DNA of 5,885 nt, from positions 1 through 5,885 of the forward strand of contig CAIYZZ010000359.1 of NCBI GenBank assembly GCA_903930805.1, written 5' to 3'. Positions 5,621 through 5,885 of this stretch are shown one piece after another. How positions within the stretch are numbered: position 1 is the stretch's first letter; each line of letters starts with the position of its first letter. The translations under genes and the position numbers were made by a program. This DNA comes from an uncultured Rhodocyclaceae bacterium (GTDB lineage: Bacteria; Pseudomonadota; Gammaproteobacteria; Burkholderiales; Rhodocyclaceae). The notes beneath the pieces are model-generated. The model saw nothing but the letters and a program-made list of their open reading frames with translations. It did no database searches and was not told where the DNA came from.

Positions 5621-5885
5621 AGACCGGGTACGCCTGCTGCATATGATCGAGGCCGCCGACAATGCGATGAGCTTTGTTGCCGACAAAACGCTTTCCGAAC
5701 TGAAGCAGGATCGTAAAACCCTGTTTGCCGTCATCCGTTGCGTCGAAATCATTGGCGAAGCCGCATCGAAAATATCGGAACCGATGCGTACCTCCGCGCC
5801 CGACATACCGTGGAGTGCCATCGTGGGCATGCGCAATCGATTGGTCCATGCCTATTTTGACGTGGATACCGATGTTGTATGGAAA
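5610..5885 (+). CDS. hepT: HEPN (DUF86/HepT-like) ribonuclease toxin, C-terminus cut off by window edge
   Basis: This frame is open for 92 codons and runs off the right edge. The family is usually about 110-120 residues, so some 20-30 residues are missing. The product is mostly helical by composition and carries the HEPN active-site pattern RX4HXY as Arg75, His80 and Tyr82 (RNRLVHAY), preceded by IPWSAIVGM, a stretch typical of DUF86 proteins. Earlier, CVEIIGEAASKIS (44-56) is another usual family block. HepT proteins are RNases; tRNA has been reported as a target for one characterised member. The tyrosine in the motif is the residue AMPylated by MntA in the studied system. It starts at ATG 5610 within the antitoxin gene and has no clear ribosome site, so translation is probably coupled. 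Another ATG lies at 5643, but the MPPEDRVRLLHM beginning looks family-like. Toxicity is inferred. Confidence 0.88.
   Translation, partial: MPPEDRVRLLHMIEAADNAMSFVADKTLSELKQDRKTLFAVIRCVEIIGEAASKISEPMRTSAPDIPWSAIVGMRNRLVHAYFDVDTDVVWK

Noticed and set aside
1..5885. CRISPR array, tRNA, rRNA or insertion sequence
   Set aside because: No regularly spaced repeats, no cloverleaf with a CCA end, no rRNA-like stretch and no transposase motif or terminal inverted repeats were seen on either strand.

Overview
This 5885-base window carries central carbohydrate metabolism genes followed, at the right edge, by a toxin-antitoxin pair. The moderately GC-rich composition, the tight gene packing and the protein families (short-form 6-phosphogluconate dehydrogenase, proteobacterial-type glycogen phosphorylase, HepT/MntA pair) suggest a proteobacterium, perhaps a betaproteobacterium. 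That placement is an inference from style and not a proven assignment.

Layout from left to right. (1) On the minus strand, reading leftwards from 1876, gnd (6-phosphogluconate dehydrogenase, short form) runs into zwf (glucose-6-phosphate dehydrogenase) through a 4-base ATGA overlap. zwf leaves the window at base 1 with about two thirds of the protein present. (2) Divergent from gnd, only 29 bases away, pgl (6-phosphogluconolactonase) reads rightwards from 1906 to 2604. (3) Converging on pgl with a 9-base gap, a complete glycogen/maltodextrin phosphorylase gene reads leftwards from 5094 to 2614. (4) A 223-base non-coding region (5095-5317) separates it from the next genes. It holds several inverted repeats, including a leader hairpin whose G-U pairing fits the glgP-sense RNA, and candidate overlapping divergent promoters. 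(5) Rightwards from 5318, a minimal nucleotidyltransferase (MntA-type antitoxin) overlaps by 11 bases a HEPN/DUF86 protein (HepT-type toxin) that is cut by the window end after 92 codons.

Functionally, Zwf, Pgl and Gnd are the three steps of the oxidative pentose phosphate pathway, from glucose-6-phosphate to ribulose-5-phosphate. The phosphorylase releases glucose-1-phosphate from storage glucan, which reaches the same pathway after conversion to glucose-6-phosphate by phosphoglucomutase (not in this window). The region therefore reads as a storage-glucan-to-NAD(P)H/pentose module split over three transcription units. The HepT/MntA pair is a separate accessory module next to it; nothing in the sequence ties it to sugar metabolism.

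I found no tRNA, rRNA, CRISPR array, insertion sequence or convincing intrinsic terminator. The clearest candidates for something new are the glgP leader structure and the compact promoter region shared by glgP and the toxin-antitoxin pair. The gene families themselves are known.
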